A stretch of 64,000 nt of DNA from Candidatus Zhuqueibacterota bacterium (GCA_014728115.1 WJME01000033.1:62001-126000); one strand, 5' to 3'. Counted from the stretch's first letter, positions 8,755 through 17,848 are shown. Notes: generated from the sequence alone by a model not told the origin. Made by a program: numbers and translations.

Positions 8755-9504
8755 TTAAAAATGCTTGATCAAGGCCAGGTTCATTCCCTGGTCTTGACCG
8801 ACCTCGCCCCAATACATGTTGACGCTAAGAGACTTTTGCTGATTTTTGTTATACTGCTGAGCACTCCACATCGCATCAATCGCACTGATCATATGATTGG
8901 CAAAAATAGCACCCAATACGAAAAGGGCGTTGCTATTGGCTTTATCAGCAGATATTCGCAGTTGATCGAATTTGTGACGATGAGCCTGGCTTTGCCATTC
9001 CCAGTAATAGGCCTGTTCATCCCGATAAAACTCTTGCAGATTTCTCTGCCGGAGTTTGGCTGCGTTATATTCGCTGATGCTCGTATAATTCCCGATATTC
9101 ACAAAATAGGAATCGGTCTTGTTAGAAAGATCGACACCGGCATGACTGGCTGCATAGGTTTTATAATCTTCTTTTCGCCAATGGCTATACTGCTTAAATC
9201 CAATATAGGATAAAATCAGGGCCACTTCTGTGGACATGAAAAAAGCAGCTCTGGTATGTGCACCAGCATATTTTTCACCCAGTCCGGGCAAAATCAAAGA
9301 AAACAGCATCGCCTTACCACGAGATTTTTGGGGTACGGATTGAATCTCCGGCGGATCTATTTCTGATTCTGTAGAACCATCGAGCGCAACAGAATAGTCA
9401 TTTGCAGGAAGCGCTTGCATAAAAAGCTGTTCTTGCAAGGGGCGATCATTAGCAAAGACCGTAAGAAACAGAGAAAATAACACTAGAAAAATGTGCTTAA
9501 TCAT
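8755..9504 (-). CDS. DUF5683-like exported protein, copy 2
   Basis: 249 residues with a signal peptide (MIKHIFLVLFSLFLTVFA). The middle holds the DUF5683-type segment SLILPGLGEKYAG followed by a hydrophobic helix. The rest is rich in Tyr, Gln and charged residues, and a second hydrophobic stretch (LFVLGAIFANHMISAIDA) lies near the C-terminus. The family is common in FCB bacteria and has no firm role known to me. It is a tandem paralogue of the next gene, sharing PG.G..Y.G and the HLISA/HMISAIDA motif. I prefer the ATG at 9504, preceded by GGTGAG; an alternative ATG at 9516 overlaps the upstream stop. Confidence 0.78.
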   Translation of the reverse strand: MIKHIFLVLFSLFLTVFANDRPLQEQLFMQALPANDYSVALDGSTESEIDPPEIQSVPQKSRGKAMLFSLILPGLGEKYAGAHTRAAFFMSTEVALILSYIGFKQYSHWRKEDYKTYAASHAGVDLSNKTDSYFVNIGNYTSISEYNAAKLRQRNLQEFYRDEQAYYWEWQSQAHRHKFDQLRISADKANSNALFVLGAIFANHMISAIDAMWSAQQYNKNQQKSLSVNMYWGEVGQDQGMNLALIKHF

Positions 9505-9509
9505 TATAC

Positions 9510-10289
9510 TCACCATTCCACTTGCATGGATAAAGCCGCATAGGTTTGCTGATTCATTTGCAGCGGTTTCATATAAAATGCTGCATTCACCTGACGATTA
9601 TGACGCGAAATCGAAAAACCGGCATCAAAGGCGCTGATCAGATGATTGAGCAGAGTGACCGTGACAAAAGTCGTAGCTCGTTTATAAGCCTGGTTACTAG
9701 CATCACGACGATCTTCATAATAAAGCCGCTTGGAGGATCGCTTGGAGACATTCCATCCGTTATCGATAGATCCTATTTCGCTGTCTACCCAGCCGTAATT
9801 AAATTGGTCATACTTGCCGATCATCTCATAGTATTGTTGCGTCTTAGTATGCGGTAATGCATGACTAAGGGCTGGATGATCATGCTCCCATTCCCGCAAG
9901 GGATCGAGGTTGGAAGAATTGTATTCCAATCCGGCATGTCTCGCAATCCATCCCCAATAATCGGATTCGATCCAATTTTCATCGGCGAATGCCCGGAACT
10001 CTTGCTCAATATCCTGGCCTTCCTGATCGTAATTCATAGCCAACGCAATACCCGCAGCTTCAACAGCGACAAAGGCGGCGGCCTTTAACCAGGATCCTGA
10101 ATAAGCCTGACCCGCACCGGGCACCAGAGCAGAAAACAGGACACCTTTGGCCACAGATTTTTCTTCTTTCACATCAGCCACAGGCATTTCCGTTTGCGGT
10201 GTTTGAATCATAAATTCTTGCCAGTCGTTCGCCCAGACTTGGGGAGTCATCGCAATCAGTAAGAGTAGCACAAGCATTCTGAATTTCAT
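9510..10289 (-). CDS. DUF5683-like exported protein, copy 1
   Basis: 259 residues with a signal peptide ending near VWANDW. The core motif ALVPGAGQAYSGSWLKAAAFVAVEAAGIAL matches copy 2 in position and pattern, in shortened form PG.GQ.YSG. A late hydrophobic motif (LLNHLISAFDAGFSISRHN) is also shared. The last residues form alternating strands ending VEW, as in small barrel or membrane-associated proteins. It lies 9 nt downstream of the metallopeptidase/propeller/barrel gene and is probably co-transcribed with it. Function unknown. Confidence 0.78.
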   Translation of the reverse strand: MKFRMLVLLLLIAMTPQVWANDWQEFMIQTPQTEMPVADVKEEKSVAKGVLFSALVPGAGQAYSGSWLKAAAFVAVEAAGIALAMNYDQEGQDIEQEFRAFADENWIESDYWGWIARHAGLEYNSSNLDPLREWEHDHPALSHALPHTKTQQYYEMIGKYDQFNYGWVDSEIGSIDNGWNVSKRSSKRLYYEDRRDASNQAYKRATTFVTVTLLNHLISAFDAGFSISRHNRQVNAAFYMKPLQMNQQTYAALSMQVEW

Positions 10290-10298
10290 CAGATCCTC

Positions 10299-13200
10299 CT
10301 AGTCCAAAAAATCAAACAGCAGAGTAAAATAAAATCTCCACTCTTTACCATATGTAAAATCTTCAAGCGTATCGCGATCCCGATAGGTAATCGAATCCAG
10401 ACCATAAGCCGCATCGATAGAGAAAGCTGTAGGATAACCATAAAAAGAAAACCCTGAGAGCCGTAAATTCAAACCAACGGCTTTTTTGAACTCTTGCAAC
10501 CGGATCTGGTCTTCATTAAACGTATTGCCATAATCCAAAAATGCGCCCAGGTAGAGATTATCCGTGGTAAAATGGAGAAATCGCTTTTGCCACTGTCGAA
10601 AAATCGGCAATCGATATGTCCATCGTGTAATTAATTTTTTACGTCCTTCGATACTATAAAATGGATACCCTCGAATACCTGGCAATCCTCCCCCAAAAAA
10701 GTAGAAAAAGCTGTCTACCGGTCGGTCGATCCATCCACCTTGTATGTTCATACCCAGACTGTGTGAGGAAAATAAGGGATTGGTCAGATATTCATTCCAA
10801 TCCAATTCGATTCGGTGATAATCATAATCTGAATAGACTTCCTGCAAGGTGCCATAATCGTTATTGGTGCTAAAATCTTTAAAAAAGTCGTTCCATTCAT
10901 ACGCATAGGTAAAGTCAATCTTTCTTCCGGCAGAGGGAGCAATAGAAGAGGTGACACCCGGCATGATACCATTCAGAGACCAATCCACTTGAACTCTCGT
11001 TCCCTTGAAATAAGTGTTTCGGGGAGAAACCCATTCCTGATTTTGAAAGAGAAATTTTTTGATCTGACTGGTATATCGGGTATGAGCAACAGTGGTGCGA
11101 ACGGTCTGGGATCGCGTAGGATGAAACTGTCCACCAATATCCCCTTCCAGCATGGTAAACCCGATATCGACACCTACCTGCTCGGGATAATCCTCGATCA
11201 CAGAAATCGATCGTTTGATATTCCGCGTATTTGCATAGAGTTCGACAAACAAGGTAGGAGTCAGCCCGCGATATTCGACGATGGCAAAGGCATCGAGATC
11301 TTTGACCGCATTCAGGGCTACGCCCCCTAACAGAGAATACTTGTCAAGAATATCACTGGCATAGAAATAAGTTCCCAATTTCACCCGGTTGGAATCAACC
11401 ATCACTCTGGGCAAAAAGGCAAGCGTGCCATAGGTCATGGAATAGGGCTCGGTCTCGATGCCCGGTAAGAGGGTGTCATCAAAGTTGGCGATGTGGTTAA
11501 TGTGTTCATCGTCTGATATCTTTGGATCATCATCCAATCCAAGCTTGTAAAGTTCATCCTGGGGAGTGATATCGACATATTCTGCGTGATCAGAATCCAC
11601 GGTTTCCGGGGAGGTCAAAAGGGAAATCTTGTAGCCGTCATAAGCAAAATCAGAGTAGGTAATATCACCGCTCTCATTGACATGGGGCATAAATGCACCA
11701 CCTGTTACATTTGTCCATTGGTGAAAGGTGCTGTCTTGCAAATTCATGCTGTAAATATTATAAACCCCTGATTTGTCCCAGGAAAAATAGATCTGTTTGC
11801 CATCGGGTGCAATCGTTACATCCCGGGCATCGTTTGTATCCCTGACCAGGTTCTCAATCGACCCGTCCTCCAGAGAGAGGAGGTTAATCTCACGACCATG
11901 GTTACGGGACTGAACAAAAACGATCGACTTTCCATCGGGCGACCATCTCGGTGAATAGATTCCCTCTCCATGCCGGAAACGGGTCAGTGGTTCGATGTTT
12001 CCTGAATCGATCGTGACGACAACCAAATTGTCTGTACCATCCTTTTGAGTGACAGCGACAAAGCGATCAGCATCTGGATGCCAATCAGGCTCAACCAATC
12101 TTTTACCTCGAGTGATCTGTTTTTCTTTTTCCTCTTCCAGGTCATAAATGAACAGATCATAAACATACGATCCGTGGTCCACCGAATTACGTCGAGCATA
12201 TGCGAGTTGTGTTCCATCCGGAGACCAGGAAATCACAGAGTTTATCCCGCCCTTGAGCGTTTTTTCTTTTTTTGTTTTTACATTGTATAATTTTAAACTG
12301 GTCATTGACAAATAATCACTGGCTTTGCCGCCGCAAAAAGCAATTTTGCTGCCATCCGGCGACCAGGCAGGATAGACATTGCCGATTCCTTTTTTAGTGA
12401 TGATCTCTCCCTTACGGGTATTTGGCATAATCTTTTGCAAGCGTTTCTCATAGTAATGAACCATGTTTTGGTGCCATTGCTCATAAAGATCACCGCCATC
12501 AATGCCTGTAACAGACTTTAAGGCTCCATCGACTGAAAAGGTAAACGGCTTTGTTAAATTGTTTGCCAACTTTGCAAGAGATTCAGGACCCCAATTCTTG
12601 GCAATATACCGGGTAAAGGCATAACCTGCATTATAGGTTCTCTCGTTGCCCAGGCTGTTTTTGCCAAACACACCCATTTGATCCAGGGTAAGAGATTTAT
12701 CCTGCAGAATCGCTGTGCGGATGAGCATGTCCCGATGCGTATCCCAACGGTCATAATCCAGTCCATCGATCTGATATTGAGCCATACCTTCTGCCAGCCA
12801 CATAGGAATCACTGTCATAGGTATCGGATATGACGCAATCACATTGGGATACCCATAAAGCACATCCGGACGCTTTTCTTTTTCATAATTGAACACCTGG
12901 AAAAAGAGCGAAGGAATGCGTCGGGGCAATTTGCGGCTCGCTCCAAGGGAAATCATATGCGCAAATTCATGAGTGACCACATTGCGCAGCCAGTTATGGG
13001 TACCGCGTAAAATAAAGGTCATCTTGGGGGCCCATATCTCGACTTTATTATCATAGTAAAATGCCGCCCCATTGGCATTATCATCATAATCTTTGATAAT
13101 AAAGTGGATAATTCCATCCGGTTCATAGCCATAAAGATCTGTAATGGGTTGATATATATCTTCAGCGATTTTTGCGACTGTCCGGCCGGTTCGCTCTGCT

Positions 13201-13364
13201 CCTTTATGAAAATGGACTTTAAAATGGTCTGTTTCTATGGTATACCAATCGAGTTCCGGATGATTATATGTCACAGGCTGTGCAATCATCAACTTGTTGG
13301 TACACAATAGCAGAGAAATATAGAGCAATTTATTCAAAATCTTCATTATAAGGCTATCTTTCAT
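10299..13364 (-). CDS. Fusion of gluzincin-type metallopeptidase, TolB/PD40 propeller and Omp85-like barrel
   Basis: 1021 residues with a signal peptide. Residues of about 40-320 form a peptidase-MA-like gluzincin domain with intact zinc motif HEFAH (H132, E133, H136) and a downstream ligand glutamate E192 in WLAEGMAQY. Residues of about 320-600 hold at least five PD40/TolB blades (SPDGSKIAF, SPDGTQLAY, HPDADRFVA, SPDGKSIVF, APDGKQIYF). The last 350 or so residues are barrel strands with GLPGIRGYPFYSIEGRK, the loop-6 (IRGY) signature of Omp85/BamA proteins. No POTRA domain is evident. The start overlaps the upstream stop by 4 nt (ATGA). An outer-membrane anchored protease or assembly factor is inferred. 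Confidence 0.85.
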   Translation of the reverse strand: MKDSLIMKILNKLLYISLLLCTNKLMIAQPVTYNHPELDWYTIETDHFKVHFHKGAERTGRTVAKIAEDIYQPITDLYGYEPDGIIHFIIKDYDDNANGAAFYYDNKVEIWAPKMTFILRGTHNWLRNVVTHEFAHMISLGASRKLPRRIPSLFFQVFNYEKEKRPDVLYGYPNVIASYPIPMTVIPMWLAEGMAQYQIDGLDYDRWDTHRDMLIRTAILQDKSLTLDQMGVFGKNSLGNERTYNAGYAFTRYIAKNWGPESLAKLANNLTKPFTFSVDGALKSVTGIDGGDLYEQWHQNMVHYYEKRLQKIMPNTRKGEIITKKGIGNVYPAWSPDGSKIAFCGGKASDYLSMTSLKLYNVKTKKEKTLKGGINSVISWSPDGTQLAYARRNSVDHGSYVYDLFIYDLEEEKEKQITRGKRLVEPDWHPDADRFVAVTQKDGTDNLVVVTIDSGNIEPLTRFRHGEGIYSPRWSPDGKSIVFVQSRNHGREINLLSLEDGSIENLVRDTNDARDVTIAPDGKQIYFSWDKSGVYNIYSMNLQDSTFHQWTNVTGGAFMPHVNESGDITYSDFAYDGYKISLLTSPETVDSDHAEYVDITPQDELYKLGLDDDPKISDDEHINHIANFDDTLLPGIETEPYSMTYGTLAFLPRVMVDSNRVKLGTYFYASDILDKYSLLGGVALNAVKDLDAFAIVEYRGLTPTLFVELYANTRNIKRSISVIEDYPEQVGVDIGFTMLEGDIGGQFHPTRSQTVRTTVAHTRYTSQIKKFLFQNQEWVSPRNTYFKGTRVQVDWSLNGIMPGVTSSIAPSAGRKIDFTYAYEWNDFFKDFSTNNDYGTLQEVYSDYDYHRIELDWNEYLTNPLFSSHSLGMNIQGGWIDRPVDSFFYFFGGGLPGIRGYPFYSIEGRKKLITRWTYRLPIFRQWQKRFLHFTTDNLYLGAFLDYGNTFNEDQIRLQEFKKAVGLNLRLSGFSFYGYPTAFSIDAAYGLDSITYRDRDTLEDFTYGKEWRFYFTLLFDFLD

Positions 13365-16300
13365 TTGACAACTGCGATCTTTATCATCTTGACAACGGAA
13401 TGACTCTTTTCAGATGCCTCGACCCGTGCAAAGTACACACCGCTTTGTACCTGATCTACCGGCCATCTGATCTGATGATCGCCTGGTGTCAAGCCAGGTG
13501 CTGGAAGAAGCTGCACCAGATCTCCCGCCAGATCATAAATCCGAATAGAGATTTGGTCAGCCATTCGGTTCAAAGTATAACGGATAAACGTTTCATTGTT
13601 TTCTGTGGGATTCGGGAAACAAAACACTTTATTTTCAGCCATGAGAGCAGATTCGGCGGCAGAATCCTTTACAGAGTTATCCAGATTAAACGATCTTGCC
13701 ATGTCACGGCCATAGCTTGTCCAGGACGGATAGATCGCGGAAGCGGGAACGTCCCATGCGTAAAGGAATCCGTCACCGGAAATGGCAAAAAGATCAAAAT
13801 CTCCGTCATTGTCGATATCATCAGACAAGAGGTCGATAGCAAGTGTCGAGGTGGTCAAAGGATAATCCCGTGAAAATCGCTGTGAGACGTCGCTGATCAG
13901 CCCCGCCCCATGCGACGCCAGAATCAAATTATCATTTTCATCACCAAGCCATACAGGAGACCCTGCATGCTGAAACAAAGTATCGCCAGCCAGAGCGCGC
14001 GGAAAATTCAACGCCAGTGCACCTGTCAGTTCAAAGGCCCAAAAGTTATCTGGCTCTTGCACGAGAATCTCGGGCATCCCATCCTGATCAGTCTCTCCCA
14101 GCGCGACCTGGAACTCTGCCGCACTGCCGGGCCAGCGATTTTCAGATAACAGCGAACCATCAGATACAGCATATAAACCACCTCCAGCATCGACAATAAC
14201 GATATCCGTGACCCGGTCAACATCCAGTTGACCACTCACCATAACAACCTGATCACTGGCAAGGGAGAGTGAAAGAGTCCAAACAGGGTCGGTTCCTGCC
14301 AGAGCATACAACTGCCCATCACCTGTCAGCACAGCACAGGTATCGGCCTTTATACGACTCATCGCAATGATCGGACTGACAGAGGCATCAAAACTCGCAA
14401 CAAGATTCCAGTCGTCCTGCAATTGGTAATACAGTATCTGACCTTGTTCGGTACCGACAGCGACAACTGGATTCTGCGCAGCATCATAAAGAATCATCGG
14501 ACCACTTGAAATGGATGCAGGAACATCAATAGATTTGACATCTGCTTGTTGATCATTGTCTTGATCTTGTAAAGCAATAGCAAACAGACGCGTGTTAGAC
14601 GCAGCAACGACTTGCCAGTTTGGCACAGTGCCCAAAATACCGGCAGCAATCGGACGGGTTATCGGTTCCTGCAACAAAGTTGCAAGGGGCCATTGATAAT
14701 CTACAGATCCCTTCCAGGGATGATCGATTGTAATAACCTGTGGATTTGGAAACAGAGGAGCACCCTGCTCAGACCAGGCTAGCACCTGACCGTCAGGTCG
14801 AACAGCAACGAGAGCTTTGTCCTCTTGCAGGGGAATCACAGCCATCGAACCTTTCGAGAAACCTGTACCGACATATTTGGGATCTTTGAATCCATTCAGA
14901 GACCATTCAGATCCTATAGAACATGTCATCAGGGTATCATGATCGCTGAAACCGTCAATACGAATATGCGTAAAGGCACCGTCATGGGAAATGCTGGCAG
15001 GCACTGTATGAGAAGCGAAAATCACAGAAACGGATTGGTTCACATATTGTGAATGAGAAAAATTACCAGACCAGTAGGGATCGAAATAGTCTCCGGATTC
15101 GGTGCCATAGCCCGGTTCAAAGAGATTATAGACATAGCCGATATCTTGTGCTCCATCGCATTCGACCAAATCAACACCCCGGTGCTCTCTATTGTTATTG
15201 ATGGTATTAGAGGCCAGATTTTGCCGAATCACTCCTTCATCGATGTGCCAGATCAAGAGTCCGGAGCCTGGCAAGCCATAATCATATTCTTGTACAGAGA
15301 CCAGAACACCAATGTCGGTTTCGGTATTGATTTGTCCCAAGGAATCCAAAACCACCTGACGATCGGCTGCATCATAGGCGACCGTGACACCGTCGCCATT
15401 AGGATCGCGTTGACGATTTTCAATCAAATAGTATTCATCAGAGTTGATAGGTATTTTGATCAAACGAGGAGCGCCTTGCGCATGGGGTGAGGCTATTTGG
15501 AGGTCTCTGGCGTTGGTAATTTCAATAGCACTTTCCCAGCCCATATAGAGCTTGGTCCAGGCACAGGGTTCAGCAGGTAATAAGCCTCGAAAGTTAAACG
15601 AGCCTTGATCCATCAGGCCCCAGCGACCAACTCCGGCCTGCCCGGTTTCGGTATCGAATAATGTGGGCATTCCCAACTGACTTCCCATGAGCAACGTCAT
15701 GGTTCCGAGTAATCCGAGATTTTGATCGTTTTGGTTTTGAGTTTCCGGCAAAATGATTCCGTCCTTGATAAACACATTTGGCTGCACTTCAATACCTTTA
15801 AAACCCGGCTCTTCATTGCCAATTGTTTCCTTAAGGGTCGCAAGGTCGATATAGGCGGACTGGATATCAAAAGGCGTAGGATCAAAATCAAACGAAATAT
15901 CCGCTCCTACTCCGGCATGAAACACAAAAAACGAGTGATAAGAAGAAAAATCGATATCATCATTAGCCGCTGCAATCGTTACAGCATCTCGTAATAATTC
16001 TGCCCATCCTTGTTTTTGAAGCTCTTCATCTTCTCTGCCACTATAGTGAACCATATCATAGGGCAACTGATAGGCACGATCATTATCGAGTGGATAAACA
16101 TCACTAGACAATTTCACGTGACCTTTTGAAACGCGATAGAAATAATTCTCAAGGGCAATCATTTGATATTGGAAATAAGCGCGATTATGGGGGGGGCGGT
16201 CAATAATGTATTCTGAAGAAGAAGACAGATCAAAGAGTCCATTTCCGGTTGTGGTAGCGACATTATCTTCCTGAAATTCGACCCGCAGTGCTAAAATTCG

Positions 16301-16516
16301 AATAGAATCTGCATTTGTAGCGATAGAATGATTGGGGTCGCCCAAAAATCGAGACATTGTCCCCAACATATTCGAGGTTGATGTTTGGTGAATAATCGGC
16401 TTTGCTGATAATATGGTCACCCTTGAATTGACAAGAGTAATCAAAAAAAGAATAATGACTAGCATTCCGTATCTGCGCTGTGACCCTATTGCCATGATCC
16501 TCAATCCCTGTTGCAT
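13361..16516 (-). CDS. M6-type (immune inhibitor A-like) protein with lost zinc motif, FG-GAP blades and Por-type sorting domain
   Basis: 1051 residues. The N-terminal signal anchor is followed by an M6-like domain (about 60-530) that keeps the family blocks LGMPTLFDT and GRWGLMDQGSFN. Where active M6 enzymes have HEYGH, this protein reads LLMGS (residues 275-279), so the zinc site is absent. A propeller region with FG-GAP-like loops (DNDGDFDLFAI) follows. The last 90 or so residues form a type IX/FlgD-like sorting domain (FPNPTENNETFIRY, SGVYFARVE, KMIKIAVVK). The adjacent porV supports export by a Por-like system. An alternative start at 16495 also exists. Probably a surface pseudoprotease or binding protein. 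Confidence 0.85.
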   Translation of the reverse strand: MQQGLRIMAIGSQRRYGMLVIILFLITLVNSRVTILSAKPIIHQTSTSNMLGTMSRFLGDPNHSIATNADSIRILALRVEFQEDNVATTTGNGLFDLSSSSEYIIDRPPHNRAYFQYQMIALENYFYRVSKGHVKLSSDVYPLDNDRAYQLPYDMVHYSGREDEELQKQGWAELLRDAVTIAAANDDIDFSSYHSFFVFHAGVGADISFDFDPTPFDIQSAYIDLATLKETIGNEEPGFKGIEVQPNVFIKDGIILPETQNQNDQNLGLLGTMTLLMGSQLGMPTLFDTETGQAGVGRWGLMDQGSFNFRGLLPAEPCAWTKLYMGWESAIEITNARDLQIASPHAQGAPRLIKIPINSDEYYLIENRQRDPNGDGVTVAYDAADRQVVLDSLGQINTETDIGVLVSVQEYDYGLPGSGLLIWHIDEGVIRQNLASNTINNNREHRGVDLVECDGAQDIGYVYNLFEPGYGTESGDYFDPYWSGNFSHSQYVNQSVSVIFASHTVPASISHDGAFTHIRIDGFSDHDTLMTCSIGSEWSLNGFKDPKYVGTGFSKGSMAVIPLQEDKALVAVRPDGQVLAWSEQGAPLFPNPQVITIDHPWKGSVDYQWPLATLLQEPITRPIAAGILGTVPNWQVVAASNTRLFAIALQDQDNDQQADVKSIDVPASISSGPMILYDAAQNPVVAVGTEQGQILYYQLQDDWNLVASFDASVSPIIAMSRIKADTCAVLTGDGQLYALAGTDPVWTLSLSLASDQVVMVSGQLDVDRVTDIVIVDAGGGLYAVSDGSLLSENRWPGSAAEFQVALGETDQDGMPEILVQEPDNFWAFELTGALALNFPRALAGDTLFQHAGSPVWLGDENDNLILASHGAGLISDVSQRFSRDYPLTTSTLAIDLLSDDIDNDGDFDLFAISGDGFLYAWDVPASAIYPSWTSYGRDMARSFNLDNSVKDSAAESALMAENKVFCFPNPTENNETFIRYTLNRMADQISIRIYDLAGDLVQLLPAPGLTPGDHQIRWPVDQVQSGVYFARVEASEKSHSVVKMIKIAVVK

Positions 16517-16520
16517 TTAT

Positions 16521-16542
16521 GCCGGAGCATTCCTGCTCCGGC
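16521..16542 (-). other. GC-rich intercistronic hairpin between porV and the M6-like gene
   Basis: A perfect 8-bp inverted repeat (GCCGGAGC at 16521-16528, GCTCCGGC at 16535-16542) with a 6-nt loop fills most of the 40-nt gap. On the minus strand it comes after the porV stop and before the ATG at 16516. No U-run follows, so mRNA stabilisation, processing or partial attenuation is more likely than full termination. Confidence 0.55.
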
Positions 16543-16556
16543 TATTTAGTTAAAAC

Positions 16557-17657
16557 TTAGAAACCGAGCGTCAAAGAAAACCGCATCGTATTCGCCAGCG
16601 GATGTCCTTCAGCAGCCGACACATAACCAAAATCGAATCGGTACAGGTGATACTGGATGCCTGCGCCAAAAGAGACGAATTCCACTTTGCCGGGTTTATC
16701 CCAATAGTAACCAGCTCGAAGAGCGATCAAGTCAGAATACCAATACTCCATCCCTCCGCTGAGAATGCCATTGAACATACTCTCCTGCCCTACGACTTCT
16801 TCGTCATCTTCGGAACCGATATTGACTTTTTTCTCTTCGGTAATGGTCCACGGTGAAGTAAAAATAGCCTTATAGAACGGATCAGAAGTCCCGTCACTAT
16901 GTCGATTCACCATCAGTTTGTTCATATCACCGACAAGGGTGAGTTTGTTGAACTTGCTATCGACCAAGCGGTAAGCAAATCCGACTTTTAGATTCGTCGG
17001 GAGAGGATCAGCTTGTGCAGCATCGATATAAGTAATTTTGGGTCCCATATTCGAGAGATTCAAACCCAAACTGAGTTTAGGAACAAAAGGGACTTTATAA
17101 AGAGTAGAGACATCAAAAGCAAAAGCATTGGCTTTGCCGTCGCCTTTTTCGGCCCCGGCCCCCACATCTGAGAGGTTGGACCGTATGTATCTCAAACCCA
17201 GTCCGACACCCCAATTTTCACTGATCAGAGTACCATAAGATGCCGAAACAGCAAATTCGTAACTGGAAAATTCACCTAATACGTCCGGGCTCCCTTCGCC
17301 GGTAATGAATTGTTTTCCCAGATTGAGATAAGTAACATTAAGACCAACGGTTCCTATTCCTTCGATCGATTGCTTATAAGCACCAAACTCATAAAAAAGG
17401 TCCGATCCAAACTGTGGGAGCCAGTTAGCATGCATAAGAGAAATTTCTTTTCCTTTTTGGAATGCGAGTCCGGCCGGATTCCAATAAACCGCTGTAGCGT
17501 CATCAGCCAAAGCCACAAATGCTTCTCCCATTCCCGAAGCACGTGCACCGGGAGAGATTAAAAGAAACAAAACAGCGGCTTCACTCACCGCAAAGGACTG
17601 CACTGCTGGCAGAAAGACCAACGCAGACATTAGCAAGACGACCAAAAACTTTTTCAT
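16557..17657 (-). CDS. porV: PorV/PorQ-family outer-membrane barrel
   Basis: 366 residues with a signal peptide after MKKFLVVLLMSALVFLP. The mature N-terminus carries the PorV hallmark ISPGARASGMGEAFVALADD followed by ATAVYWNPAGL. The rest is barrel strands ending MRFSLTLGF, with a C-terminal Phe. In type IX secretion PorV binds the sorting domain of cargo and passes it to the attachment complex; other members of this family are fatty-acid-porin-like. The neighbouring sorting-domain protein favours the secretion role. The ATG at 17657 has a strong GGAGG site; an upstream ATG at 17693 lies inside the leader. The gene follows an unusual structured leader. Confidence 0.88.
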   Translation of the reverse strand: MKKFLVVLLMSALVFLPAVQSFAVSEAAVLFLLISPGARASGMGEAFVALADDATAVYWNPAGLAFQKGKEISLMHANWLPQFGSDLFYEFGAYKQSIEGIGTVGLNVTYLNLGKQFITGEGSPDVLGEFSSYEFAVSASYGTLISENWGVGLGLRYIRSNLSDVGAGAEKGDGKANAFAFDVSTLYKVPFVPKLSLGLNLSNMGPKITYIDAAQADPLPTNLKVGFAYRLVDSKFNKLTLVGDMNKLMVNRHSDGTSDPFYKAIFTSPWTITEEKKVNIGSEDDEEVVGQESMFNGILSGGMEYWYSDLIALRAGYYWDKPGKVEFVSFGAGIQYHLYRFDFGYVSAAEGHPLANTMRFSLTLGF

Positions 17658-17693
17658 TTTTGCCTCCAGTAAATCCAAATGATTAGAATTCAT

Positions 17694-17731
17694 AAAAAAA
17701 ACCGAATGTCAGGTTACCCTTTACATTCGGT
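17694..17731 (-). terminator. Intrinsic terminator/attenuator hairpin in the porV leader
   Basis: On the minus strand ACCGAATGT (17731-17723) pairs perfectly with ACATTCGGT (17709-17701) across a 13-nt loop and is directly followed by seven T (17700-17694). This is a textbook intrinsic terminator. It lies only 37 nt before the porV ATG, so it would stop transcription before porV unless it is bypassed, or unless a promoter lies after it. Confidence 0.7.
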
Positions 17732-17746
17732 CGAATTAATAATAAA

Positions 17747-17848
17747 AGGGTAAGCCTATACAACTCTTGTTTTTTATTTCTATTATGCCTTGTGGCATTT
17801 AGACAAATTGAAAATAAAAAACGATACCAAGCAGTATAGGCTTACCCT
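17747..17848 (-). promoter_or_regulatory. Long imperfect hairpin upstream of porV, able to compete with the terminator
   Basis: A perfect 15-bp inverted repeat is formed by AGGGTAAGCCTATAC (17747-17761) and its complement at 17834-17848. Inside it 17769-17780 pairs with 17810-17822 with one bulge, and ATGCC (17785-17789) pairs with GGCAT (17794-17798) around TTGT. The segment 17745-17753 is also perfectly complementary over 9 nt to 17714-17722, the loop of the terminator hairpin next to it. Two mutually exclusive folds are therefore possible, as in attenuators and riboswitches. I know no family with this sequence; a small palindromic mobile element is the main alternative. Confidence 0.55.

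Noticed and set aside
15053..15490. 145-codon plus-strand frame inside the M6-like gene
   Set aside because: It lies fully opposite a well-supported coding region and shows no recognisable features.
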